Of a DNA stretch of 64,000 nucleotides, positions 8,001 through 16,323 are shown piece by piece. The notes under the pieces were generated by a model that was given only the letters and a program-made list of their open reading frames with translations, did not search any database and was not told the origin of the DNA. Source of the stretch: an uncultured Acetobacteraceae bacterium. Its GTDB lineage: Bacteria > Pseudomonadota > Alphaproteobacteria > Acetobacterales > Acetobacteraceae. How positions within the stretch are numbered: the first letter of the stretch is position 1; each line of letters opens with the position of its first letter. The DNA is taken from assembly GCA_903918195.1 (NCBI GenBank), contig CAIXDS010000217.1, positions 1 to 64,000 of the forward strand. Reading direction: 5' to 3'. The position numbers and the translations under genes were made by a program.

Positions 8001-8705
8001 GTGTATAATGCGAGGGTGATTCAGGACTTTACGCCCCGCCTCGATATCCTCCCGACGCCGCAGCGCCGGTTGTGGGACGAGCTTGCCGCCGTGCCCCCGG
8101 AATTCGTGCTCTACGGCGGGACGGCGATCGCCTTGCAGCTTGGGCACCGGCAATCCGTGGACTTCGACTTTTTCGCCAATCGTCCGCTCGATCCCAACCA
8201 TCTGGTTCCCGCCATTCCCTTCCTTGCCGCCGCGACGGTCACGCAGCGCGAACCGAATACGTTCAGTTGCCTTGTTGACCGAGGCGGCACGGTAAAGCTG
8301 TCCTTCTTCGGGTTGCCGGGCATCCCGCGCTTATTGCCTCCGCTGATCGCGCCGGACACCGGTTTGCAGGTGGCCTCGCTTCTTGATCTGGCAGGTATGA
8401 AGGCGTCCGTGGTGCAGATGCGCGCCGAGGCCAAGGACTATCTCGATATCGACGCCATCCTGACAGATGGCCGCATCGACCTGCCGACAGCTCTTGCGAG
8501 CGCGCGGGCGATCTATGGCCAGGCGTTCAATCCTCTCGCCACCCTGAAAGCCCTCGCCTACTTCGAGGACGGCACCGTGTGGCGCTTGCCGCAGGCCGTC
8601 AAAGACCGGCTCGTGCAAGCAGCCCGCGCCGTCGATCTCGACCGCCTGCCGGTCATCGCCGCGCCGGGGCGCCCACCCGACCACCATCCGGGGTCAGCCC
8701 GATGA
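8001..8705 (+). CDS. AbiEii/AbiGii-family nucleotidyltransferase
   Basis: 234-residue protein of the AbiEii nucleotidyltransferase family, the toxin component of type IV toxin-antitoxin/abortive infection pairs. Diagnostic parts are GGTAIALQLGHR followed by the metal-binding DFD in SVDFDFF (about residues 40-60), and the later KDYLDIDAIL segment. The start could be GTG 8001 or GTG 8016, depending on which promoter is used; ATG codons at the start are absent. The stop overlaps the next gene (ATGA at 8702-8705), so the downstream small protein is probably its partner. The usual AbiEi antitoxin normally precedes the toxin and is not present. This makes the pair atypical. Confidence 0.82.
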   Translation: MYNARVIQDFTPRLDILPTPQRRLWDELAAVPPEFVLYGGTAIALQLGHRQSVDFDFFANRPLDPNHLVPAIPFLAAATVTQREPNTFSCLVDRGGTVKLSFFGLPGIPRLLPPLIAPDTGLQVASLLDLAGMKASVVQMRAEAKDYLDIDAILTDGRIDLPTALASARAIYGQAFNPLATLKALAYFEDGTVWRLPQAVKDRLVQAARAVDLDRLPVIAAPGRPPDHHPGSAR

Positions 8706-8992
8706 AGCCGATCCCACAAACGCCCGAGACGGAGCAATTGGCCCGCCGGCTGGTCTGGTTTGAAGAGCCGCGCGATGCTTTGGCCGACCCGGTTCGGTTT
8801 ATCGCCTATGCGCTGGAGTCGGCGACGCATGAGGACATGAAGCTGCTGCGCCAATACGTGACCGAGGCCGACATCCTGGAAACGCTGACCACTCCGCCAC
8901 CCGGCATCATCAGGGCGCGCTCCTGGGCCTATTGGAATGCCCGGATGGGAAATTATCCGGCCCCGCCTTTGCCGACGCGGAATTTAGGGTAA
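8702..8992 (+). CDS. small conserved-looking partner of the nucleotidyltransferase
   Basis: 96 residues, not assigned to a named family. It starts by ATGA overlap with the AbiEii-like gene and ends 4 nt before the recombinase gene, so the three form one transcription unit. It is probably cytosolic, with a predicted helical core (PVRFIAYALESATHEDMKLLRQYV) and a Pro-rich C-terminus ending near RMGNYPAPPLP. Translational coupling to a putative toxin suggests an antitoxin or substrate-presenting role. This is inference from position only. Confidence 0.65.
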   Translation: MKPIPQTPETEQLARRLVWFEEPRDALADPVRFIAYALESATHEDMKLLRQYVTEADILETLTTPPPGIIRARSWAYWNARMGNYPAPPLPTRNLG

Positions 8993-8996
8993 TCGC

Positions 8997-9544
8997 GTGA
9001 TCTACGGCTATGCCCGGGTCTCGACCGACGGCCAGAGCGTTGACGCCCAGCTGCGCCAACTGATCAAGGCCGGATGCAAGAAGGTGTTCCGCGAGGTGGC
9101 GGGCGGAGCCAGGACCGACCGCGCCCAGTTTCGCCGAGCGCTCGACCAACTCGCCCCCGGCGACGTGCTCATGGTGACGCGGCTTGACCGGTTGGCGCGC
9201 TCGACCCGCGAGCTGTTGAACACCCTGGCCGCGATTACCGCCAAGGAGGCCGGATTCCGGTCCCTCGGCGACACCTGGGCCGACATCACGACGCCGCACG
9301 GCCGCCTGATGCTCGCCGTGGTCGGCGGGCTGGCTGAGTTCGAGCGCGACCTTATCCACGCTCGCGCTGGCGAAGGCCGCAGCCGGACGAAATCGCGCGA
9401 GCAACACATGGGGGGCGACCGCCGAAGCTAGCCCAGCAGCAGCAGACGGAAGTACGGGCCGAGGTCGCGTGTAGCGCGACCCTCAAGGAGTTGGTGCGGG
9501 GCCACAATGAAGGCAGGGCGACGATTTTACGACTGGCGACATAA
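8997..9544 (+). pseudogene. serine recombinase (resolvase/invertase), frameshifted
   Basis: Resolvase-family site-specific recombinase. The N-terminal catalytic domain is intact, with the active Ser in YARVSTDGQS near residue 10 and the conserved DVLMVTRLDRLARS near 56-69. The frame stops at 9431 after 144 codons. The missing C-terminal helix-turn-helix is fully readable in the +2 frame from 9410: GGRPPKLAQQQQ, then ATLKELVRGHNEGRATI, ending TAA 9542-9544. The switch point is the GGGGGG run 9410-9415. One additional G would restore a normal recombinase of about 180 residues. It is either a decayed gene, a phase-variable tract, or a sequencing error. It belongs with the AbiEii-like pair and marks the region as mobile. 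Confidence 0.85.
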
Positions 9545-9564
9545 CGCCAATATGGTATAGAAAG

Positions 9565-10416
9565 ATGAAAAAACAATCAAATCGCTCGAAGAGGGGCGCA
9601 CCACGGCGGTCAGGTAAAGTGCAACCTAAGCCGCCATTGTCACCGCAACAAGGGCGGCTGCTAAGTTGCCTGCGCAATCACGTTTTGAAGACGGCATTTA
9701 GCCTTGTTGCGGGAATCTCTGCAATAGTCGGGATTGTCTCATGGGCTGAACCGCATTTGGGTGTGAACCTTTGGCCGTGGCCGACCGAGCCGGAGATCAC
9801 TGCCCAAAATTCCAACAACGGATCATCGGAGACTCTCCCATTCTCTATAACCCATCGCAGCGTATTTTTCCCGATTGGGCGAGCCGAACTTAGTTGTAAC
9901 CTGAACCTTCTGTATTTCATGGATGCCGACCAAAAAACCGGAATAATTAGAGACCAGACCTTCAGTGAAGGAGCCGCAGCTATCGACCCCAATACTAGCT
10001 ACCAATGCGACTCCAAATTTGTGCGCATTCTGCCTAATGGGTCACTTGAATTGGGTTTCCATTCGGGTATATCGATGGCAACTAAACTGGGGGTTTTTCG
10101 CCCACCGATGACCGTTTTGAAAATGTGCGTTGAAATCAAAGGAGACTACGAAATTCTGGGATCAAAAAAATCCTTTAATTCGGCCATGTTCCAGTGGCCG
10201 ACAAAGCCAACCGTGAATCAGTGGATCAAGGGGCCTATTGCTTTCGATAGCGACCAATCTATGTGGGTTCCAGCTGGAAGTAAACTTGCAGGAGCTTGGG
10301 CGCTTAGGGGATTGACAACGCCAAATGCAAACGGCGGCTTCGATCTTCGTCCTAATGCCCTCCGCTGTGATTGGGATAATGTCAGCGCGCCTTCTGCGTA
10401 TTACTTAGGCCATTGA
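9565..10416 (+). CDS. orphan membrane-anchored protein
   Basis: 283 residues, no family recognised. A basic N-terminus (MKKQSNRSKRGAPRRS) precedes one hydrophobic segment (about 43-62, FSLVAGISAIVGIVSWA). A large C-terminal domain rich in Asn, Ser and aromatic residues, with several Cys (for example ELSCNLN and YQCDSK), is predicted to be outside the membrane. Codon use is more AT-rich than core genes. The start ATG has a weak AGAAAG site upstream. The layout of one anchor plus an exported domain, next to a recombinase and a nucleotidyltransferase, suggests cargo of the same island. Confidence 0.7.
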   Translation: MKKQSNRSKRGAPRRSGKVQPKPPLSPQQGRLLSCLRNHVLKTAFSLVAGISAIVGIVSWAEPHLGVNLWPWPTEPEITAQNSNNGSSETLPFSITHRSVFFPIGRAELSCNLNLLYFMDADQKTGIIRDQTFSEGAAAIDPNTSYQCDSKFVRILPNGSLELGFHSGISMATKLGVFRPPMTVLKMCVEIKGDYEILGSKKSFNSAMFQWPTKPTVNQWIKGPIAFDSDQSMWVPAGSKLAGAWALRGLTTPNANGGFDLRPNALRCDWDNVSAPSAYYLGH

Positions 10417-10599
10417 GCCACGCCGCTCGGATTTGATCCGCGAGCCGCTGACTTAAGATAAAACGGCCTTCTACGACACGCGTGGGCGCCCAGAGACGAG
10501 CTACCCGGGGTCACGCCAGAACATAGCGCAACCCCAGGCAGCCCCTGATCTACCAAGAATCAGCTGGAATAGTGGAGCAACGGGTCACTCAAACAGGCT

Positions 10600-10879
10600 T
10601 TAGTCGTCATGCTCTATGCCGACAATATTGCCGTTCGTCGGGTCAAGGTAAAAGATCGACCTCGCGCCCGTCCTTGTCGAAGGCATCGACATCGGCGCAG
10701 CTCCTCTCGATCTCGACGCTCTTGACCCGATAGCCTTGCGCCTCGGCTTTTTTCCAGAGTTCTGGCCCCGAAAGATACTCGCTCGCCGGGGCCGACGTGC
10801 ATGTGCGGCTCCAGCTCTTTGCCTGCCCCGCTGTGGGGGCAAGGGCCAGGAGAGCGGCAGCGATAATGATCGACTTCAT
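10600..10879 (-). pseudogene. secreted PepSY-like protein, frameshifted
   Basis: A signal peptide (MKSIIIAAALLALAPTAGQA) is followed by a short PepSY-like domain: KAEAQGYRVKSVEIERSC, then FDKDGREVD. The frame then hits a stop after LLP (10643). The expected end of the domain, YLDPTNGNIVGIEHDD, is present one base out of frame and ends at TAA 10600. One extra base in the AAAA run 10650-10653 (TTTT on the coding strand) explains the break. Small PepSY proteins are periplasmic and of uncertain function. It lies alone between the accessory island and the D-lactate dehydrogenase gene. Confidence 0.75.
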
Positions 10880-11107
10880 GGCGTTCCTTCCCTGGTGGTG
10901 TCTGGCAACACAGCACGGCGCTTATCCTCGCTCGCCCACCATCGAGTCGTGCGCCGCATCGGCGGTATCTTGCAGGCTGTCCGGAACAAGCGAAAGTGTC
11001 TGTTGGTACGAATTTGCGAAGGGCGGACGCCTTGCCAGCGCGCCCAACCGTCCTCCAAGCTTCACCCCGGAAGCATCCAATTCCGCCACCCGTCACAAGG
11101 ACCCACC

Positions 11108-12499
11108 ATGTCCGCACCAGCCGAAGTCGTGATCGCCGCCGCCCGCGCCTTCCTCGGCGAGCGCCTGACGACCAATGCCGGCCTGCGCGAGCACCACAGC
11201 CATGGCCAGGACACCCAGACGCCGGTGATGCCGGATGCGGTCGCCTTCGTCGAAACCACGCAGGAAGCCGCCAGCCTGCTCGCCCTCTGCAACGCCCATG
11301 GCGTGCCGGTGGTGCCCTACGGCACCGGTACCTCGCTGGAGGGCCATGTCACGCCCGTGCGCGGCGGCATCAGCCTCGATCTCTCGCGCATGACGCGCAT
11401 CCTGCAGGTGAACGCCGCCGACCTCGATTGCCGGGTGGAGGCGGGGGTGACGCACCGGGCGCTGAATTTGGAACTGCGCGACAAGGGCCTGTTCTTCCCG
11501 GTCGATCCCGGCGCCGACGCCTCGATCGGCGGCATGTGTGCCACCCGCGCCAGCGGCACCAACGCGGTGCGCTACGGCACCATCCGGGAAAACGCGCTCG
11601 GCCTGACCGTGGCGCTGGCCGACGGGCGGATCATCCGCACCGGCGGGCGCGTGCGCAAATCCGCCACCGGCTACGACCTGACGCATTTGTTCGTCGGCTC
11701 GGAAGGCACGCTCGGCGTCATCACCGAAATCCAGTTGCGCCTGCATGGTATTCCGGAGGCTGTCAGCGCCGCGGTGTGCCAGTTTGCCTCGCTCGCGGGG
11801 GCGGTGGAGACGGTCATCGCCATCATGCAGGCCGGCATTCCGGTGGCCCGCATCGAACTGCTTGACGAGGTGCAGATGGCGGCCAGCATCGCCTATTCAA
11901 AGCTGCACGAATTCAACCCCCTGCCCACCCTGTTCTTCGAGTTCCACGGCAGCCCCGCCGGCGTGGCCGAGCAGGCCCAGGCCGCCGAGGCGCTGGCCGC
12001 GGGGTTCCACGCCAAGGGGTTCCGCTGGGCCACCAGCCCGGAAGACCGCAGCCGGTTATGGAAGGCGCGCCACGATGCCTACTGGGCGGGGCTGGCCTCC
12101 CGCCCGGGGCACCGCGGCATCGCGACTGACGCCGTGGTGCCGATCTCCCGCCTGGCCGAAGCCATTCTCGGCGCCAAGCAGGACATCGCCGCCTCCGGCC
12201 TGTCGGCGCCGATCGTCGGCCATGTCGGCGACGGCAATTTCCACACCGTCATCCTGGTGCCGCCCGAGCCCGATGCGCTGGAGCGTGCCTGGGCGCTCGA
12301 CCGCAAAATCGTCGCCCGGGCGCTGGGCCTCGGCGGCTCGTGCAGCGGCGAGCACGGGGTGGGCCTGGGCAAGCGCGAATTCCTGGAGCGCGAGCATGGG
12401 GCGGAGGCGCTGGCGGTCATGCGCAGCGTGAAAGCGGCGCTGGACCCGCGCGGTATTCTCAATCCGGGCAAGATTTTCCTGGACCCCGCAGGGGCCTAA
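11108..12499 (+). CDS. FAD-linked D-lactate dehydrogenase (GlcD/LDHD family)
   Basis: 463 residues, typical for FAD-dependent D-2-hydroxyacid dehydrogenases of the Dld/GlcD type that pass electrons to cytochrome or quinone. The FAD-binding PP-loop is PYGTGTSLEGHV (70-81), with the second FAD region GGMCATRASGTNAVRYG near 140. The C-terminal substrate domain has GHVGDGNFH (about 370) and SGEHGVGLGKREFL (about 412) with the metal/active-site His residues. The start is ATG 11108, preceded by AAGGA. Longer upstream frame is non-coding. It is monocistronic, and its stop codon lies in the loop of a strong hairpin. Glycolate oxidase GlcD is the alternative, but glcEF are absent. Confidence 0.9.
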   Translation: MSAPAEVVIAAARAFLGERLTTNAGLREHHSHGQDTQTPVMPDAVAFVETTQEAASLLALCNAHGVPVVPYGTGTSLEGHVTPVRGGISLDLSRMTRILQVNAADLDCRVEAGVTHRALNLELRDKGLFFPVDPGADASIGGMCATRASGTNAVRYGTIRENALGLTVALADGRIIRTGGRVRKSATGYDLTHLFVGSEGTLGVITEIQLRLHGIPEAVSAAVCQFASLAGAVETVIAIMQAGIPVARIELLDEVQMAASIAYSKLHEFNPLPTLFFEFHGSPAGVAEQAQAAEALAAGFHAKGFRWATSPEDRSRLWKARHDAYWAGLASRPGHRGIATDAVVPISRLAEAILGAKQDIAASGLSAPIVGHVGDGNFHTVILVPPEPDALERAWALDRKIVARALGLGGSCSGEHGVGLGKREFLEREHGAEALAVMRSVKAALDPRGILNPGKIFLDPAGA

Positions 12500-12600
12500 A
12501 GCCCCTGCACCCTCGTTATGGGTTCCAAGGGCGGAGCCCTTGGTGGAGGTCCAGGAGGCAAAGCCTCCTGGCGGGGTCCGGGGCTGCGCCCCGGCGCCGA
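12488..12600. repeat. cluster of four GC-rich palindromes after the dehydrogenase gene
   Basis: Four consecutive perfect stems are present: GCAGGGGC/GCCCCTGC (12488-12508, with the TAA stop in its loop), CCAAGGGC/GCCCTTGG (12525-12543), CCAGGAGGC/GCCTCCTGG (12551-12571) and CCGGGGC/GCCCCGG (12578-12594). This is the same type of intergenic repeat as at 1, 23138 and 49994. There is no T-run, so it is not a classical terminator, though it may end or protect transcripts. Confidence 0.75.
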
Positions 12601-12604
12601 GGAT

Positions 12605-12880
12605 TTACTTCGGCGTCACTTTTTCCAACTGCTTCTCGCCAGGCATTTGTCCGCTCTCATGCTCGGCACCGGCCGCGCCTTTCTCTGCCGTGCCCGGTGA
12701 TGCAGTAACCCCGTGCATCGCCCCCGACGTGGTTGCGCGTTCCGTCGCCTGTCCCTTCGCCGCGCCGTCGGCACAGGCCGGCCCATTGGCACCGCCGCAC
12801 GGAGTTTGGGCGTTGACTGCGGGTCCGCCGAGCAACACGAATACTGACACAGCGGCAAACAGGGGAATCATTTTGGACAT
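12605..12880 (-). CDS. small secreted protein, unknown function
   Basis: 91 residues. It has an N-terminal signal peptide (MSKMIPLFAAVSVFVLLGG, cleavage probably after VNA) followed by a mature chain rich in Gly, Ala, Thr and Glu with two Cys (TPCGGANGPACADG). No domain was recognised. It may be a periplasmic or surface peptide. It is convergent with the dehydrogenase, with the palindrome cluster between them. Confidence 0.55.
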   Translation of the reverse strand: MSKMIPLFAAVSVFVLLGGPAVNAQTPCGGANGPACADGAAKGQATERATTSGAMHGVTASPGTAEKGAAGAEHESGQMPGEKQLEKVTPK

Positions 12881-13217
12881 TGCGGTCTCCCTTGACCCGA
12901 TATTCTTTTCTGAACGCTTGCTGGACTGGCAGAACAGGAGGCCCGTCGCATCGACGGGGTGCCCTCCATTTCCTTGACGGTCATCGCCGTCCCCGGCTGT
13001 ACCGTGGGCGCCCTATAGCACAACCGGCATGTCCGCTGGAAATCCCCCGCCCGTCCGGCGGATCGCCGCCCATCTTCCGGAAAGTCTATGCCGCGCTTAC
13101 CGATCGGTCCCGCTGCCGACCCGGCCACCTCGCGGACATCGCGATGATGTGGTTCACGTTCGGGTGTGGGGCCTGCTCAGCCTATTCCGGCATGCGAGTG
13201 CCCTGATTGCACTCCGT
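12881..13217. other. 337-bp intergenic region
   Basis: Nothing identifiable. Frames on both strands lack ribosome sites and homology, and no repeat-family hairpin or RNA fold was recognised. It would hold the promoter of the small secreted protein and the end of the flbT transcript. Confidence 0.45.
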
Positions 13218-13619
13218 TCAGTCGACGCCTCGCCCGAGCACCGCATCCTCGTGGCGAATCACCCGGCGCACCAGCTTCAGCGCTGTGTAGCAGTCGTCCG
13301 CGCGGGCCGAAGCCAGGGCGCGTTCCAGGATTTCCCGCGCCAGTGCCGAGGTCGTGACCTCCTGGAATTCGCGGATCAGACGAAGCGCATCCTGCAGGCC
13401 ATCGACACGCTCCGCGTCGGTACCAATGTAGGCCGTCTGAAGGGCAAAATAGATCCGCCGCGCCGGACTGTCGGCGGCGGCCGGCGACATGATCTGCTTG
13501 CCGAACAGGAACCTTGCCTTGGCGGCCAGCTCGATTCGCGCCTTGTTGCGAAATCGGATACAGGCGCCATTGACGATCATCATGTCGCCCTGGCGCAGCT
13601 CAAGAACGAGGTTTGACAT
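13218..13619 (-). CDS. flbT: flagellar biosynthesis regulator FlbT
   Basis: 133 residues starting MSNLVLELRQGDMMIVNG, the conserved FlbT N-terminus. The body contains the family pattern RIYFALQTAYIG and HEDAVLGRGVD. In Caulobacter FlbT binds the 5' leader of flagellin mRNA and represses it until the hook is finished. In Brucella and relatives it acts as an activator. The start ATG 13619 was chosen over an upstream in-frame ATG because it fits the family exactly. The gene follows flgL on the same strand with a 97-bp gap. The partner gene flaF is not seen in this window. Confidence 0.92.
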   Translation of the reverse strand: MSNLVLELRQGDMMIVNGACIRFRNKARIELAAKARFLFGKQIMSPAAADSPARRIYFALQTAYIGTDAERVDGLQDALRLIREFQEVTTSALAREILERALASARADDCYTALKLVRRVIRHEDAVLGRGVD

Positions 13620-13716
13620 CGGCTTTTTCCCGGTTGCGTCCGTTTGGCGGCCATCCTGGCAGCCACCCCCGTTCTCCCAGATGTCGCTTAACATCGGATG
13701 AACCCAGCCGGTCTGC

Positions 13717-14781
13717 CTACAGATAGGAGGTCAGTGACAATTGCTTCAGCCCGGCAATAAGCTGGAAGGAGGCCTGCAGCTGCGTCTGCACCTGCGACAG
13801 CGCGGTCGCGGTCGCCGCCAGGTCGACGTTCTCCGCGCCGGAGACCTGCGTGGTCAGGCCGGTCAGCGTGTCCGACAGGCTGGTGCTCTGGGTGGTGAGC
13901 TGCGACTGCACCTGGCCGAAACCGGCCTCCTCAGTGGTGATCGCCGTGCCAGCCCCTTGCAGCAGTTGCGAGATGGCGACACCGTACGACTCCAGAGCCG
14001 CCGGGCTGGCACTGGGGGTGCCGAGGGCGGCCAGCCCCGCAAGGCCGGCCACCAGGTCGCGGACATACGAGCCGGTGCCGCCGGCGGCCGACGGTGCGAA
14101 CTGGTTCTGGCCGGCAACGAAAGCCATCGGCACGCTCTGCCCCTCCCCCGTCTGCGCCTGCACCGCCGTGGGCAGCGGCCCGACAGCGGCCGGCGACCCA
14201 GGGCTGGCGAGGTTCCAGGTTGAAACCTGTGCCACCAGGCTGGCAACCGTGGCCGTTGCATTGGTGCTGTTCAGCCCGCCCACCACACCGCCAGCGGCGG
14301 CAGCGGACGTGGACCAGGCAACCAGAGTGCTGCCGATCGGGGGATTGGCGGAATCGGTGCCAGCAAATGCGTATTGGCCGTTCGTCTGCGTGTTGAGCAA
14401 CGAAACGACCTGCTGCAACGCCGACTTCGCCTCCACCGCCACCGACGCGGCCCCGGAGGCCGATTGCATCGACACGCTGAGCGTCTGGCTGGAAAAATTG
14501 GTGGCGATGCTCTCAAGCTGGCCAAGCACGTTCTGCGTCGTGTCCAGATTGCCGTTGGCCACGGAGATGCTTTGCTGCCAGGCCTGCACCTGCGTCATTT
14601 GCGGCCGCAGGTCGATCGACACGGACGCCGCATTCCCCAGGCCGCCATAGGTCTCGGCGACCAGCCCGCTGGCGGATTGCTGGGTCAGCTTGTCCAGCTG
14701 TGTCTGCGTCGCGGTGCTATCGTTGACCAGCTCCGCCAGCAGCCCGTTCCGGACCATGCCGCTCACGGCCCCGATACTCAT
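13717..14781 (-). CDS. flgL: flagellar hook-associated protein 3 FlgL
   Basis: 354-residue hook-filament junction protein secreted through the flagellar type III apparatus. The flagellin-like N-terminal coiled-coil segment carries TQLDKLTQQSASGLVAETYGG (about 25-45). The C-terminal helix has DTLTGLTTQVSGAENVDLA and the terminal LTSYL. The start overlaps the flgK stop (ATGA at 14778-14781), giving a flgK-flgL operon. Many Ser/Thr/Ala residues in the middle are usual for the variable domain. Confidence 0.9.
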   Translation of the reverse strand: MSIGAVSGMVRNGLLAELVNDSTATQTQLDKLTQQSASGLVAETYGGLGNAASVSIDLRPQMTQVQAWQQSISVANGNLDTTQNVLGQLESIATNFSSQTLSVSMQSASGAASVAVEAKSALQQVVSLLNTQTNGQYAFAGTDSANPPIGSTLVAWSTSAAAAGGVVGGLNSTNATATVASLVAQVSTWNLASPGSPAAVGPLPTAVQAQTGEGQSVPMAFVAGQNQFAPSAAGGTGSYVRDLVAGLAGLAALGTPSASPAALESYGVAISQLLQGAGTAITTEEAGFGQVQSQLTTQSTSLSDTLTGLTTQVSGAENVDLAATATALSQVQTQLQASFQLIAGLKQLSLTSYL

Positions 14782-16250
14782 GCGGAGGTGCCAATATTGA
14801 GCAGCGAGGTCCACATGCTCTGTACCGCAGTCATGATGCGTGCATTGGCGGCATAGGCGTTCTGTAGTCCGATCATGGTGGACATCTCCGTATCGACCGA
14901 TACGCCGGAAACGGCAGCGACGCTTTTGTTCAGGGTGGTCTGCGCGGCCTGCGCGTTCGACAGGCTGGCGCTGGCCTCGGTGCTGGCGCCGGTCTGCACC
15001 GAAACCACGTCGGACGCGAAGGCGGCCAGCGTCTGCGGCGCAGTGAACGGGGCCGACAACGTGCCGGACAGGCCCAGACCCTGCGTCTGCACCTGCACCT
15101 GCGGCTGTACCGCCGCGCTGAAGGCGGAGATCGGACCGAATGTTTCGCCCAGCACGTTGTCGATGACACTCTGGTCGCTGGCACCGATGGCGGTTCCGCC
15201 GGTGCCCTGCTGCACCAGCGCCGGGTTGCTGGAGACGGCTGTGTTCACCTGGATGCGGTTGGCCAGGCCCAGATAGGGGGCCTGCACCGGCGGCGACACG
15301 GCCGCCGGCGGGCTGGGGTCGGTGAACAGCTGCAGACCGGCCGCGCTGAACCGCTGGGTGAGATTGTTCGAGAACTCGTCGAGTTCGGCCTGGAAGGTCG
15401 GCAGCTCGGTATCGCGCAGGGCGAGGTTGGCGCCGATCTGCCCGCCGGTGAGCTTCGCGGTGATGTCCTGGCCGTTGAGCATCACCGGCGAGGCGGCATG
15501 CGCCGTATTCACCAGCGAATCGTCGATCTGCAGCGGCGTGGAACCATCGGTGGGCAATGTCATGCCGGAGGGCAGGATCACCTGCACCCCGCCATTCGCC
15601 TGGTTCACGAAGGTCGCGCCGGTCAGCTGTGCCACGGTGCTCATGGCGGTGTCGCGCTGATCCTCCAGCGCTGCCGTGCTGGTACCCTGGCGCGACAATG
15701 TGGTGATCTGGTTGCTCAACGTGCCGATGCTGGCGAGCGACGTGTTGAGCTGCGCAACTTCCTGGCCGACCGAATCCTGTGCCGCCTGGCGCTGCGTACC
15801 CACGGCCTGGGCCACATTGTTGATGCCGCGGGCGAGGTTGCCCGCCGCGGCCACCACCGCGCTCTGCCCGGCGGTGGAGGACGGATTGGCCGACAGCGTG
15901 GTGAAAGCGTCGCTCAGCGCCCCGGTCAGGCTGGCGAGGTCGTCGCCCTGGCCCGGCGAGCCATGCGCCGCATCGATTGCCGCCAGCGCGTTCGAGCGCA
16001 CGGTCATCGCGGCCACCGTGGCGTTCTGCTGCCAGGCTTCGGCCTGCAACATGGTGTTGACGCTGCGCACGGTGGTGCCGGTGCGCACGCCCAGTTCCAG
16101 GCCGTTCGAGCTCAATGCGCTCTGCTGGCCGATCTCGCGCGTGTAGCCCGCCGTATTGGCGTTGCTGACGTTCTGCGACACCACCGCGAGTTGGCTGGTG
16201 ACGTTGGCCAGCCCGCTGGAGGCGATGGAAAGGGCGGAGTCGAGGCTCAT
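14778..16250 (-). CDS. flgK: flagellar hook-associated protein 1 FlgK
   Basis: 490-residue first hook-filament junction protein. The N-terminal rod/hook signature SQNVSNANTAGYTR lies near residue 28 after the MSLDSALSIASSGLANV start. The C-terminal D0 helix reads DTEMSTMIGLQNAYAANARI. It precedes flgL with a 4-nt overlap and follows flgE with a 73-bp gap holding a GC hairpin (GCGGCT/AGCCGC near 16290). It is probably read from the flgE promoter or its own weak one. Confidence 0.93.
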   Translation of the reverse strand: MSLDSALSIASSGLANVTSQLAVVSQNVSNANTAGYTREIGQQSALSSNGLELGVRTGTTVRSVNTMLQAEAWQQNATVAAMTVRSNALAAIDAAHGSPGQGDDLASLTGALSDAFTTLSANPSSTAGQSAVVAAAGNLARGINNVAQAVGTQRQAAQDSVGQEVAQLNTSLASIGTLSNQITTLSRQGTSTAALEDQRDTAMSTVAQLTGATFVNQANGGVQVILPSGMTLPTDGSTPLQIDDSLVNTAHAASPVMLNGQDITAKLTGGQIGANLALRDTELPTFQAELDEFSNNLTQRFSAAGLQLFTDPSPPAAVSPPVQAPYLGLANRIQVNTAVSSNPALVQQGTGGTAIGASDQSVIDNVLGETFGPISAFSAAVQPQVQVQTQGLGLSGTLSAPFTAPQTLAAFASDVVSVQTGASTEASASLSNAQAAQTTLNKSVAAVSGVSVDTEMSTMIGLQNAYAANARIMTAVQSMWTSLLNIGTSA

Positions 16251-16323
16251 CTCGGCGTTTCCCTGGGCAGCCTGCCCGGCGGCTCAGCCGCGCCGGATGC
16301 CCGCCACATCTTCATGTTGCCTG

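Noticed and set aside
13780-14650. Long plus-strand frames opposite flgL and flgK
   Set aside because: Shadows of well-conserved flagellar genes on the minus strand.
16270-16320. Sigma-54 promoter for flgK (TGGCGGG-N4-CGGCG)
   Set aside because: Spacing is right but both boxes are poor. A GC-rich hairpin in the same place explains the similarity.
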